The notes under the pieces: generated by a model
The model's database searches: none
What the model was told of the DNA's origin: nothing
The model's input: the letters and a program-made list of their open reading frames with translations, nothing else
Shown here: positions 1-7,281 of the stretch, piece after piece
Layout: every line of letters starts with the position of its first letter
Position numbering within the stretch: the first letter of the stretch is position 1
NCBI GenBank assembly: GCA_031274715.1
Contig: JAISPT010000001.1
Coordinates: forward strand, 1-62,883
Source of the DNA: Azonexus sp.
Lineage (GTDB): Bacteria > Pseudomonadota > Gammaproteobacteria > Burkholderiales > Rhodocyclaceae
Length of the DNA: 62,883 bases
Reading direction: 5' to 3'
Program-made: the position numbers and the translations under genes

Positions 1-1071
1 CCGATGAATTACCACTTCACCACGACGCTGGCGCATATCGAACTGAACGGCGGCAAGATAGCCGAGTTGCTGCACGACGAAGCCTTGCAGATCAAAAGCA
101 GCAACCCGTTCAAAGGCAACATGGATATCGCCAAATTGCGCCAGGCAATCGCCAGCCACGGCGTGCCAAACGTACCGCTGATCCGCATGGAAGCATCGAC
201 CAACCTGATCGGCGGCCAGCCGTTCTCGATGGCGAATCTGCGTGAAGTTGCCCAGGTTGCCAAGGAAAACGGCATTCCGCTGGTGCTCGATGCCAGCTTG
301 ATCGGCGAGAACGCCTGGTTTATCAAGCAGCGCGAGCCGGAATTCCAGCAGGTGAGCGTTGCCACCATTCTGCGCGAAATGTGCGCACTGGCCGACATCG
401 TGTATTTCTCTAGCCGTAAAGTCAGTTCATCGCGCGGCGGTGCCATCTGCACCAACCGGCCGGAAATTTTCGAAAAGATGAAAGTGCTGGTGCCGTTGTT
501 TGAAGGCTTTTTGACTTACGGCGGCATGTCGGTGCGCGAAATCGAGGCAATGGCGGTCGGCCTGCGTGAAACCACGGACGAAAACGTGATCGGTCAAAGC
601 CCGTCATTCATTCGCTATCTGGTTGAACGTCTGGAAACACTGGGCATTCCTGTCGTGACACCGGCTGGTGGTCTTGGCTGTCACGTCGATGCGATGGGCT
701 TCTTGTCGCATATACCGCAGAAAGAATATCCGGCGGGTGCGTTGGCGGCGGCGTTCTATTTGATCTCTGGCGTGCGTGGCATGGAACGCGGTACGGTATC
801 GAGCACACGCGACCAGCACGGACATGACATTCTTGCTGATGCCGAATTGCTGCGGCTGGCTTTCCCGCGTCGGGTGTTTACCTTGTCGCAGGTGAAATAT
901 GTCGAAGATCGGCTGAATTGGTTGTACACCCAGCGTGAACTGGTCGGCGGCCTGCGTTTTGTTGAAGAACCTTCCGTCCTGCGCTTCTTCATGGGGCGAC
1001 TCGAAGCCTTAAGTGACTGGCCGGAAAAATTGATGCAAGCCTTCCGGCGTGACTTCGGCGACAGCCTGTAA
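1..1071 (+). CDS. tnaA: Tryptophanase / beta-eliminating lyase, 5' end outside the window
   Basis: PLP-dependent beta-eliminating lyase of the tryptophanase/tyrosine phenol-lyase family, which splits an aromatic amino acid (typically tryptophan to indole, pyruvate and ammonia) in the cytoplasm. About 355 C-terminal residues are visible against roughly 460-470 for the family. The reading frame is open to base 1, so the ATG at 4 is probably internal. Family landmarks seen: GNMD near residue 37, GGQPFSMANL, ENAWFIKQRE, the PLP-lysine region SSRKVSSSRGGA (usual SAKKD-type motif; the second Lys is kept, the first is Arg), and a C-terminal PKVLRHF-like segment read as PSVLRFF. Tryptophan versus tyrosine preference cannot be decided here, and the active-site loop is rather divergent. 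The neighbour downstream is unrelated. Confidence 0.8.
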   Translation, partial: PMNYHFTTTLAHIELNGGKIAELLHDEALQIKSSNPFKGNMDIAKLRQAIASHGVPNVPLIRMEASTNLIGGQPFSMANLREVAQVAKENGIPLVLDASLIGENAWFIKQREPEFQQVSVATILREMCALADIVYFSSRKVSSSRGGAICTNRPEIFEKMKVLVPLFEGFLTYGGMSVREIEAMAVGLRETTDENVIGQSPSFIRYLVERLETLGIPVVTPAGGLGCHVDAMGFLSHIPQKEYPAGALAAAFYLISGVRGMERGTVSSTRDQHGHDILADAELLRLAFPRRVFTLSQVKYVEDRLNWLYTQRELVGGLRFVEEPSVLRFFMGRLEALSDWPEKLMQAFRRDFGDSL

Positions 1072-1132
1072 GGTCAGACGGAACGGAAATTGAAGAACCC
1101 GCCTCGTTGATCCTCCACCTCACCATTCCCGC

Positions 1133-2761
1133 ATGCTCCGGCTGACCGAACTAAAGCTCCCGCTCGACCACCCCGCCGATGCCCTGGCCCCGGCCATCTG
1201 CCGGCGCTTAGGCATCGCCGCCGACGATTTGCTCGGCTTCACCGTCTTCAAGCGCAGCCACGACGCGCGCAAGAAATCGGCCATCGTGCTGATTTACCAG
1301 ATTGACGTCGAACTGCGCGACGAGGCCACCGTCCGTGTCCGCCTCAAGGACGACCGCCAGGTGATGCCGACGCCGGATATGGACTACCGCTTCGTCGCCC
1401 ACGCCCCGGCCGGCCTGAAAATGCGGCCGGTGGTCGTCGGCACCGGCCCCTGCGGCCTGATGGCCGGCCTGTTGCTGGCGCAGATGGGCTTTCGCCCGAT
1501 CATCCTGGAACGCGGCAAGGCTGTGCGCGAGCGCACCAAGGACACCTGGAGCCTGTGGCGCAAGCACAACCTGAATCCGGAATCCAACGTCCAGTTCGGT
1601 GAGGGTGGCGCCGGCACCTTTTCCGACGGCAAGCTGTACAGCCAGATCAAGGACCCGAATTTCCTCGGCCGCAAGGTCATGGCTGAATTCGTCAAAGCCG
1701 GGGCACCGGCCGAGACCCTGGTTGTCAGCAAGCCGCACATCGGTACCTTCCGCCTGGTCAAGATGGTCGAAAACCTGCGCGCAACGATCACTGGTCTGGG
1801 CGGCGAAATCCGCTTCGGCAGCAAGGTCGAGCGCCTGCTGGTCGACGACCGGCAAGTGCGCGGCGTCGAACTGGCCGGCGGCGAGCGCATCGCCGCCGAG
1901 CACGTGGTGCTGGCCATCGGCCACAGCGCTCGCGATACCTTCCAGATGCTGCACGATGCGGGTGTCTACATCGAGGCCAAGCCGTTTGCCATCGGTTTTC
2001 GCATCGAGCATCCGCAAACCCTGATCGACCGCGCCCGCTTCGGTCCCCATGCCGGCAACGAACAGCTCGGCGCCGCCGACTACAAGCTGGTGCATCACTG
2101 CGCCAACGGCCGCGCCGCCTACAGTTTCTGCATGTGCCCAGGCGGTCAGGTGGTAGCCGCCACCTCGGAGCCGGGCCGGGTCGTAACCAACGGCATGAGC
2201 CAGTATTCGCGCGCCGAGCGCAACGCCAACGCGGCGCTGGTGGTCGAGATTCGCCCCGAGGATTTCCCTGACGACTATCGCCGCAATCCGCTGGCCGGCA
2301 TTGATTTCCAGCGCCACTGGGAAAGCATGGCTTTCATCGCCGGCGGCGGCACTTACGATGCCCCGGCCCAGCGCGTCGGCGACTTCCTGGCCGGCCGGCC
2401 GTCAACCGCGCTGGGCAGCATCGAGCCCTCCTACCAGCCGGGTGTGCACATGACCGACCTGGCCGCCTGCGCCCCGGATTACGTGATTGAGGCGCTACGC
2501 GAGGCCATCCCGGCCTTCGACCGGCAGATCAAGGGCTTCGCCATGGCCGATGCGGTGCTCACCGGCGTCGAGACGCGCACCTCGTCGCCAATCCGCATCA
2601 AGCGCGGCGACGACTTCCAGAGCATCAATACGCGCGGCCTCTATCCGGCTGGCGAAGGCGCTGGCTACGCCGGTGGCATTCTGTCGGCCGGCGTCGACGG
2701 CATCAAGGTGGCCGAGGCCGTGGCACTGGCCATCACCGGACAAGACCGCCCGGCAAGCTAG
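1133..2761 (+). CDS. FAD-dependent dehydrogenase (COG2509-type)
   Basis: Uncharacterised NAD(P)/FAD-dependent oxidoreductase of 542 residues. A ~95-residue N-terminal domain beginning MLRLTELKLPLDH precedes a Rossmann FAD-binding site (VVVGTGPCGLMAG, near residue 102) followed by the acidic ILERG strand end. Further family segments are FGEGGAGTFSDGKL and, at the C-terminus, GLYPAGEGAGYAGGI, which closes the FAD site. Length and N-terminus match the conserved family, so the ATG at 1133 is chosen although its ribosome binding site is poor. The substrate is unknown. It stands alone between the lyase gene and a converging GST gene. Confidence 0.85.
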   Translation: MLRLTELKLPLDHPADALAPAICRRLGIAADDLLGFTVFKRSHDARKKSAIVLIYQIDVELRDEATVRVRLKDDRQVMPTPDMDYRFVAHAPAGLKMRPVVVGTGPCGLMAGLLLAQMGFRPIILERGKAVRERTKDTWSLWRKHNLNPESNVQFGEGGAGTFSDGKLYSQIKDPNFLGRKVMAEFVKAGAPAETLVVSKPHIGTFRLVKMVENLRATITGLGGEIRFGSKVERLLVDDRQVRGVELAGGERIAAEHVVLAIGHSARDTFQMLHDAGVYIEAKPFAIGFRIEHPQTLIDRARFGPHAGNEQLGAADYKLVHHCANGRAAYSFCMCPGGQVVAATSEPGRVVTNGMSQYSRAERNANAALVVEIRPEDFPDDYRRNPLAGIDFQRHWESMAFIAGGGTYDAPAQRVGDFLAGRPSTALGSIEPSYQPGVHMTDLAACAPDYVIEALREAIPAFDRQIKGFAMADAVLTGVETRTSSPIRIKRGDDFQSINTRGLYPAGEGAGYAGGILSAGVDGIKVAEAVALAITGQDRPAS

Positions 2762-2767
2762 AACCGC

Positions 2768-3442
2768 TCAGCGCGGCCCACCGTAGTCGTCGGCAAAGCG
2801 GTCGTAATGGGCGTGCGCCTCGGACTCAACAAGCGCCGCCGCACGCCATTCGCCCAAGGCCGGGTGGCCGAGCACGGTGTCACGATAAGCTGCCGCCGAG
2901 GCCGGCAACGGCACGTTGTAGATGTCGAAGCGGCAAACCACCGGCGCGAACATCGCATCGGCCACGGAAAAATCGCCGAACAGCCACGGACCGTCACCGC
3001 TGGCGAAACGACCGCGCGCCTCGTCCCAGATTTCGATGATGCGGTCGATATCGCGCTGCACCTCGGGCGTCGCCAGGCGCCCTTTCAGTTTCAGCTTGAG
3101 GTTCATCGGCATGGCGCTGCGCAGGTAAGTGAAACCGCTGTGCATCTCGGCGCAGATACTGCGTGCCCGCGCCCTGGCCCGGACATCGGCCGGCCACATG
3201 GCCGGATGACGCTCGGCCAGCGTTTCGGCAATGGCCAGGCTGTCCCAGACCTGGAAACCGTCCGCCTCGTGCAGGCAGGGCACGCGGGCATTGCCGGCGA
3301 TCGGCTTGAGCAATGGGTTGTAGTCACGGCCGGAAACCGACACTAGGTGCTCGCGGAACGGGATGTCGAAGTGCTTCATCAGCAACCACGGGCGCAGCGA
3401 CCAGGACGAATAATTCTTGTTGCCGATGTACAGATCAAACAT
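2768..3442 (-). CDS. Glutathione S-transferase family protein
   Basis: Cytosolic GST-like protein of 224 residues. The thioredoxin-fold N-terminal half begins MFDLYIGNKNYSSWSLRP, where the SSWS serine is the expected glutathione-activating region of this subgroup; the ARVPCLHEADG segment is the cis-proline binding motif. The helical C-terminal half contains GPWLFGDFSVADAMFAP, the usual N-capping box. The start at 3442 is preceded by GGAG at good spacing; an upstream in-frame ATG would add an unrelated, low-quality extension. It converges on the FAD dehydrogenase with a 6-bp gap. Substrate unknown; likely detoxification. Confidence 0.87.
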   Translation of the reverse strand: MFDLYIGNKNYSSWSLRPWLLMKHFDIPFREHLVSVSGRDYNPLLKPIAGNARVPCLHEADGFQVWDSLAIAETLAERHPAMWPADVRARARARSICAEMHSGFTYLRSAMPMNLKLKLKGRLATPEVQRDIDRIIEIWDEARGRFASGDGPWLFGDFSVADAMFAPVVCRFDIYNVPLPASAAAYRDTVLGHPALGEWRAAALVESEAHAHYDRFADDYGGPR

Positions 3443-3497
3443 GGATTGGAGTTCTCCATTCTGATGGGGGCTGTCCAAAGCGACAGTAAAGGTCAAA

Positions 3498-3803
3498 TCA
3501 GACACGCCAAGGCGTCGCTGCCAGCGCATCGCACTGTACGACTCGTGGCGGAACCGCCAACAGGCGTTCAAAGTGTTTCAATCTGGCATGTACCGGAGCA
3601 TTAACCAGATGGGCTTGCCAAGCAAGCTGATCGGCGTAGAACTCGCACAGCATGAAACGAGCGGCATGCTCCCGATCGCGCTGGGCCGCATAGAAATGAA
3701 CCCCCGGCTCATGAGCGGCAATTTCCACCAACTCGTGCAGCAATTGTTCAAGTTCGCCGGCCAATTCAGGAACAGCCTCGAGTTCGACCATTAATACAAA
3801 CAT
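3498..3803 (-). CDS. Antibiotic biosynthesis monooxygenase (ABM)-domain protein
   Basis: Small 101-residue ferredoxin-like ABM/YgiN-type protein. It starts MFVLMVELEAVPE and contains the family pattern of an acidic helix (ELEQLLHELVEIAAHEPG), a strand ending in Tyr-Ala-Ala, then FMLCEFYADQLAWQAH and a C-terminal H/ARLKHF helix. Such proteins are usually dimeric cofactor-free monooxygenases or quinol/peroxide-related enzymes; the substrate is not predictable. AAAGGAG precedes the ATG at 3803. The start lies inside the 3' end of the araC-type gene (38-nt overlap), so the two are probably co-transcribed and translationally coupled. Confidence 0.8.
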   Translation of the reverse strand: MFVLMVELEAVPELAGELEQLLHELVEIAAHEPGVHFYAAQRDREHAARFMLCEFYADQLAWQAHLVNAPVHARLKHFERLLAVPPRVVQCDALAATPWRV

Positions 3804-4647
3804 ACGGACTCCTTTGGTGTTGAGGAGTAAGCAGCATGGCAGTGGCGCTATCCGGCGTATTGTAAAAATGCGTCCTTTTGCGAGCGGCCTGCAAGTAGGC
3901 AAGTGGCGGGTGTCCTGTGCGGCTGCGGAAATCATGGCTGAAATGCGCCTGATCGTAGTAACCATTGGCGAGCGCCGTATCAGTCGGATCGGCCCCTGAA
4001 TTCAGCATCAAGGCACGCACGGTGTGATGAAAACGGCACAACCCGCGCATCTCGCTCGGAGAAACGCCAGTTGCCCGCAACCAGCGCTTTTCCAATTGCC
4101 GCCGCCCCAGCCCGCTCAACTCGGCAAGACGCTCGATGGTCAGACTGGCCCCATTGCGATACAACAAGTTCAAGGCCTGTTCGATCAGCAGATCTGGCGA
4201 ACGATCTCGTAGACGTTCAAGCAGGAATGCCTCCACCAGTTGCAAACGCCGCCCCTGCTCGCCGGTTTCAGCCAGCCTCTGCAGAAGCCGGGCTCCAGCT
4301 CCCCCCCACAGCGCATCGACTGCCAGTCGGCCATCCAGCAGTTCCGGTGCGGGTAAATCCGTGAAGCGTGCCAGCATACCGATACGAAAACGGATCGCGA
4401 TAAACCCGATATTCCGAGCCTCGCCCAGTGCAATGCAGCGGCGACGAAGGCAAAAGAGCTCGCCACGACGGGCGGAATCGCTACCGCCAGCCATAAACGG
4501 CTGCCCGGTATGGAGATACAGTTCGGCACCTGTCCCTGGCAACAGCGTTGGTAGGGCGATAAGCTCGCCGGGAAGGCTTTCCCAACCCCATATACGAGCG
4601 ATATAGGGACGCAAAAGGGGATGAGGCAAGTGATGAAAGGTCTTCAT
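3766..4647 (-). CDS. AraC-family transcriptional regulator
   Basis: DNA-binding regulator of 293 residues. The N-terminal ~165 residues form the sensing part; the C-terminal part carries two helix-turn-helix units (LTIERLAELSGLGRRQLEKR, then the ALANGYYDQAHFSHDFRSRT signature typical of AraC/XylS proteins). The start MKTFHHLPHPLLRPY at 4647 fits the family's usual beginning. The last ~30 residues (from HFYNTPDS) look unlike a conserved AraC tail and overlap the next gene, so they may be a read-out extension. The neighbouring ABM gene is the likeliest target. The first 12 or so codons lie within the direct repeat that flanks the autotransporter insertion. Confidence 0.85.
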   Translation of the reverse strand: MKTFHHLPHPLLRPYIARIWGWESLPGELIALPTLLPGTGAELYLHTGQPFMAGGSDSARRGELFCLRRRCIALGEARNIGFIAIRFRIGMLARFTDLPAPELLDGRLAVDALWGGAGARLLQRLAETGEQGRRLQLVEAFLLERLRDRSPDLLIEQALNLLYRNGASLTIERLAELSGLGRRQLEKRWLRATGVSPSEMRGLCRFHHTVRALMLNSGADPTDTALANGYYDQAHFSHDFRSRTGHPPLAYLQAARKRTHFYNTPDSATAMLLTPQHQRSPYVCINGRTRGCS

Positions 4648-4812
4648 TACGCCCAGCGCGTTTGAGGTCTTCAGCTTGCCATGCAGGAAGGACTCAGCTT
4701 CTTCATGCCCCCTCACTTGACGTTCAGGTCACTCTTGACCCTCCGTAGCAGGTCCAGCTTGACCCACTCGGCGGCCTTCGGCAGCTTGGCCATGTGGCCG
4801 ATGTCGTACTTG
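4613..4812. repeat. Direct repeat copy A (araC start / binding-protein 3' end)
   Basis: About 200 bp that match 9692-9891 with roughly 13 substitutions and one indel by manual alignment (about 93% identical). The segment holds the start codon and first codons of the araC-type gene at its left, a 65-bp spacer, and the last 32 codons plus stop of an ABC substrate-binding-protein gene at its right. Copies A and B bracket the two autotransporter genes, so the ancestral order was probably araC directly next to the binding-protein gene. Confidence 0.85.
4713..4812 (-). pseudogene. 3' fragment of substrate-binding-protein gene
   Basis: Read on the minus strand this encodes KYDIGHMAKLPKAAEWV and on to SDLNVK and a stop, matching the last ~32 residues of the intact binding protein at 9792-10766 with only a few changes (EPP to KLP, A to V). 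The match stops abruptly at about 4812, where autotransporter trailer sequence begins. It has no start and is a duplicated remnant, not a gene. Confidence 0.85.
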
Positions 4813-4930
4813 TTCAGGGCGAGAAAATTGCAGTATCTATGAAAGATTACTAGCTAAAAAATATTTAGCCCGCACCGATATCCTCATTGTCACAGGGTCA
4901 CAGAGGTCAGTTTCGGACAGTTCCGGGCAT

Positions 4931-4970
4931 TGAGAGAAAAAGAAAGCGCCCGTCGAAGGCACGGGCGCTT
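4931..4970 (-). terminator. Rho-independent terminator after autotransporter 1
   Basis: Perfect 10-bp stem (4944-4953 with 4961-4970) and 7-nt loop, followed on the minus strand by a U-rich run (complement of 4931-4943). It begins about 12 nt past the stop of the gene at 4983-7043. An identical hairpin follows the second autotransporter gene. Confidence 0.85.
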
Positions 4971-4982
4971 GAGGCTAAATCA

Positions 4983-7043
4983 TCAAAATTCGAATTTCGC
5001 TTGCAATGAGCCGGTTATGCCCTGCCGCTTGCCCACATAGCCCTGTACCCCAAGGTCAAAAGACAGGGGCAGGTCTTTGGAGGGTTTGAGGTTCAGGCCA
5101 AGTTCGCCTATGCCCGTGCTTCCGAACAGGGAAGGCTTGTCTATGTCATAGCCGTAGGTCGTGGCCCTGGCCTTGCCGTCAAACTCGTGTTCCCAGGCCG
5201 CGCCGATGTAAGGGGCGATGTAGTCGTTTACAGCGTATGTGAAACGAGCGCCAAGGCGTGTGCGAAGTGAATCCACATCCTTGAATTTCACCGGATCGCC
5301 GGTTGCCAGAGTGACATTATCCCCCTGCTGCCGCGACCAGAAAAACTTGCCGTAGAGGTCAAGGCTGGCCTGTTCCGTGAACTTCCAGATGTACCCTAAG
5401 CCCGCGTGGACGCCGTAATAGGGAACAAAGGAGTCATAGCCCTTGGCGCTGCGACCATCTATGTCCCGCAGGGCGGAAGTGCGGTACTCGTTATTGAGTC
5501 CGCCCATTCTGAAACTGGCTTCGGTGTAAATATTGCCCGGCCCGGTATCCACAAAGTCCATGCGCCCTAAGACGCCGCCGCCAAGGTGGTACAAATTGCC
5601 CTTGCCTTTAACATCCGTGGCAAAGGAATTGTAGGTGTCATAGGAGCCTGTGCCGTACTCGAAAAACGCGCCGACAGTGAGGCGTCCGGGAGCCAAGTTC
5701 GCGCCGAAGGAAAGGCCGGTCATGAGCGAGAGACCCGACATATCCACATGAGAGCCGGTGTCGTATTTCGACCAGCCGCCGGAGATTGCGCCGAAAACGC
5801 CGAAACCGAAGCCGCCGTCTTTCTTCCAGGACGAGCGTATGGCTTCCTGCATGCCCTTTCCGGCAATGAGGTCAGCGCCCTGGTTTACCAACATCGTGCC
5901 AGCAAGATAGCCTTCACTCAAGGCTTTGGCTTCAGGGGCGGCCCCTACGCTAGCCACTGTGGCAATGAGTTCATTGGCAGTTGTGCTCAAACCCCAAAGA
6001 TAGCGTATGGTCGCGCCGTGCTGCCCTTGGGTAGTGCCTTGGTTGAAGCCGTTGAGGACAAGATTGTTGGCCTGAATGAGAACCACGCTTGAGCCAAGGG
6101 GCATGGGGGGAGTTCCGTTGCCGTTGGTGTTGACCGCCGTGACCGTGGAGCCCCTGCCCGTGGGGACACCGCCAACCACCTCGCCCAAGCTGACGCCACC
6201 GATAGGGGCTGCTACGCCGGTCACGGTCAGCACAGGCCCGCTCTGGAAGGAAGGGATGCGGAAGTTGAAAAACTGGAAATTTCCCACCCCTCTCACCGGG
6301 CTGCCGCTGTAGTTCCACAGGTTCAGGGTGTTGCCGGTGAAATAGTCGCCGTTCGGAGCGCCTCCCCCAGTGAGCCATGTGCCGTTGACGGGGTCGGGGT
6401 TGAAGCTCGGCGAGCCGGTGATGGTCACGGTGTTGTGCGTGGCGTTGCCAGAATCGCTGAAACCGCCGCAGACGTCCAAGCCCACCGAGCCGCCGCTGAT
6501 GGTCACGCTGTTGTACATGGCGTTGCCGCTTCCCAAACTCAAGCCGCCGTAGACGTTCCCGATCACCGAGCCGCCGCTGACGGTCACGCTGTTGTACATG
6601 GCGTTGCCGTCTTTGCTTTGGCCGCTGTAGACGGACCCGCCCACCGTGCCGCCGCTGATGGTCACGCTGTTGTACATGGCGTTGCCGCTTCCCGTGCTCC
6701 TGCCGCCGTAGACGGACTGGTTCACCGCGCCGCCGTTATTGATGAAGACCTTGTTGCCCGTGACATCTTTGTCTTGACCCCAGGAAACGTTGTCGGCGCC
6801 AAAGGCGTTTGATACCTTTCCGCCACTGTTGATATTGAGGACGTTGTTGTTGGGGTCGGCATTGCTATCTGTGCCGTCACCATTGAGGCTGTTGCCGTGG
6901 GCGTCGACCCCGGGATTAAAGCCTGGGCCAATATTGATAGTCTGCCCTGCCAGGGCCGGGCTTGCGGGCATGGCGAGCAGAGCGCAGGCGATGCAGAAGA
7001 GGGCGAAACAATATACGACACGGCTTAACAAGACTTTACTCAT
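4983..7043 (-). CDS. Autotransporter (type V secretion) protein 1
   Basis: Surface protein of 686 residues. Residues 1-32 are a signal peptide with a long hydrophobic core ending near ALAG. The passenger (about 33-365) contains four to five ~24-residue repeats of the pattern GN-x3-NSVTISGGxV-x3-VYGGxS, expected to form a parallel beta-solenoid. The last ~320 residues, from APEAKALSEGYLAG, are an autotransporter beta-barrel that ends in the C-terminal Phe needed for outer-membrane assembly (AKFEF). GGAGG precedes the ATG at 7043. Its barrel is almost the same as that of the gene next to it. The repeat style resembles autotransporters of sulfate-reducing deltaproteobacteria (from memory), which suggests transfer. 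Function of the passenger is unknown. Confidence 0.9.
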   Translation of the reverse strand: MSKVLLSRVVYCFALFCIACALLAMPASPALAGQTINIGPGFNPGVDAHGNSLNGDGTDSNADPNNNVLNINSGGKVSNAFGADNVSWGQDKDVTGNKVFINNGGAVNQSVYGGRSTGSGNAMYNSVTISGGTVGGSVYSGQSKDGNAMYNSVTVSGGSVIGNVYGGLSLGSGNAMYNSVTISGGSVGLDVCGGFSDSGNATHNTVTITGSPSFNPDPVNGTWLTGGGAPNGDYFTGNTLNLWNYSGSPVRGVGNFQFFNFRIPSFQSGPVLTVTGVAAPIGGVSLGEVVGGVPTGRGSTVTAVNTNGNGTPPMPLGSSVVLIQANNLVLNGFNQGTTQGQHGATIRYLWGLSTTANELIATVASVGAAPEAKALSEGYLAGTMLVNQGADLIAGKGMQEAIRSSWKKDGGFGFGVFGAISGGWSKYDTGSHVDMSGLSLMTGLSFGANLAPGRLTVGAFFEYGTGSYDTYNSFATDVKGKGNLYHLGGGVLGRMDFVDTGPGNIYTEASFRMGGLNNEYRTSALRDIDGRSAKGYDSFVPYYGVHAGLGYIWKFTEQASLDLYGKFFWSRQQGDNVTLATGDPVKFKDVDSLRTRLGARFTYAVNDYIAPYIGAAWEHEFDGKARATTYGYDIDKPSLFGSTGIGELGLNLKPSKDLPLSFDLGVQGYVGKRQGITGSLQAKFEF

Positions 7044-7228
7044 GCAAGACCCTCCGGGCGGCGTAGTATGGGAGAAACACAGGCAAGCCCCGCTCCGAGG
7101 AACGAGGCATCATGTTTTTTGTTCAGGGCGAGGAAATCGCAGTATCTATGAAAGATTACTAACTAAAAACATTTTACCCGCACCGATACCCTCATTGTCA
7201 CAGGGTCAGTTTCGGACGGTTCCGGGCA

Positions 7229-7269
7229 TTGAGAGAAAAAGAAAGCGCCCGTCGAAGGCACGGGCGCTT
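7229..7269 (-). terminator. Rho-independent terminator after autotransporter 2
   Basis: Second copy of the same hairpin: perfect 10-bp stem (7243-7252 with 7260-7269), 7-nt loop, U-rich tail on the minus strand, 12 nt past the stop of the gene at 7282. The ~150 bp around it repeat 4813-4982 with few changes, showing that trailer sequences were duplicated together with the coding units. Confidence 0.85.
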
Positions 7270-7281
7270 GAGGCTAAATCA

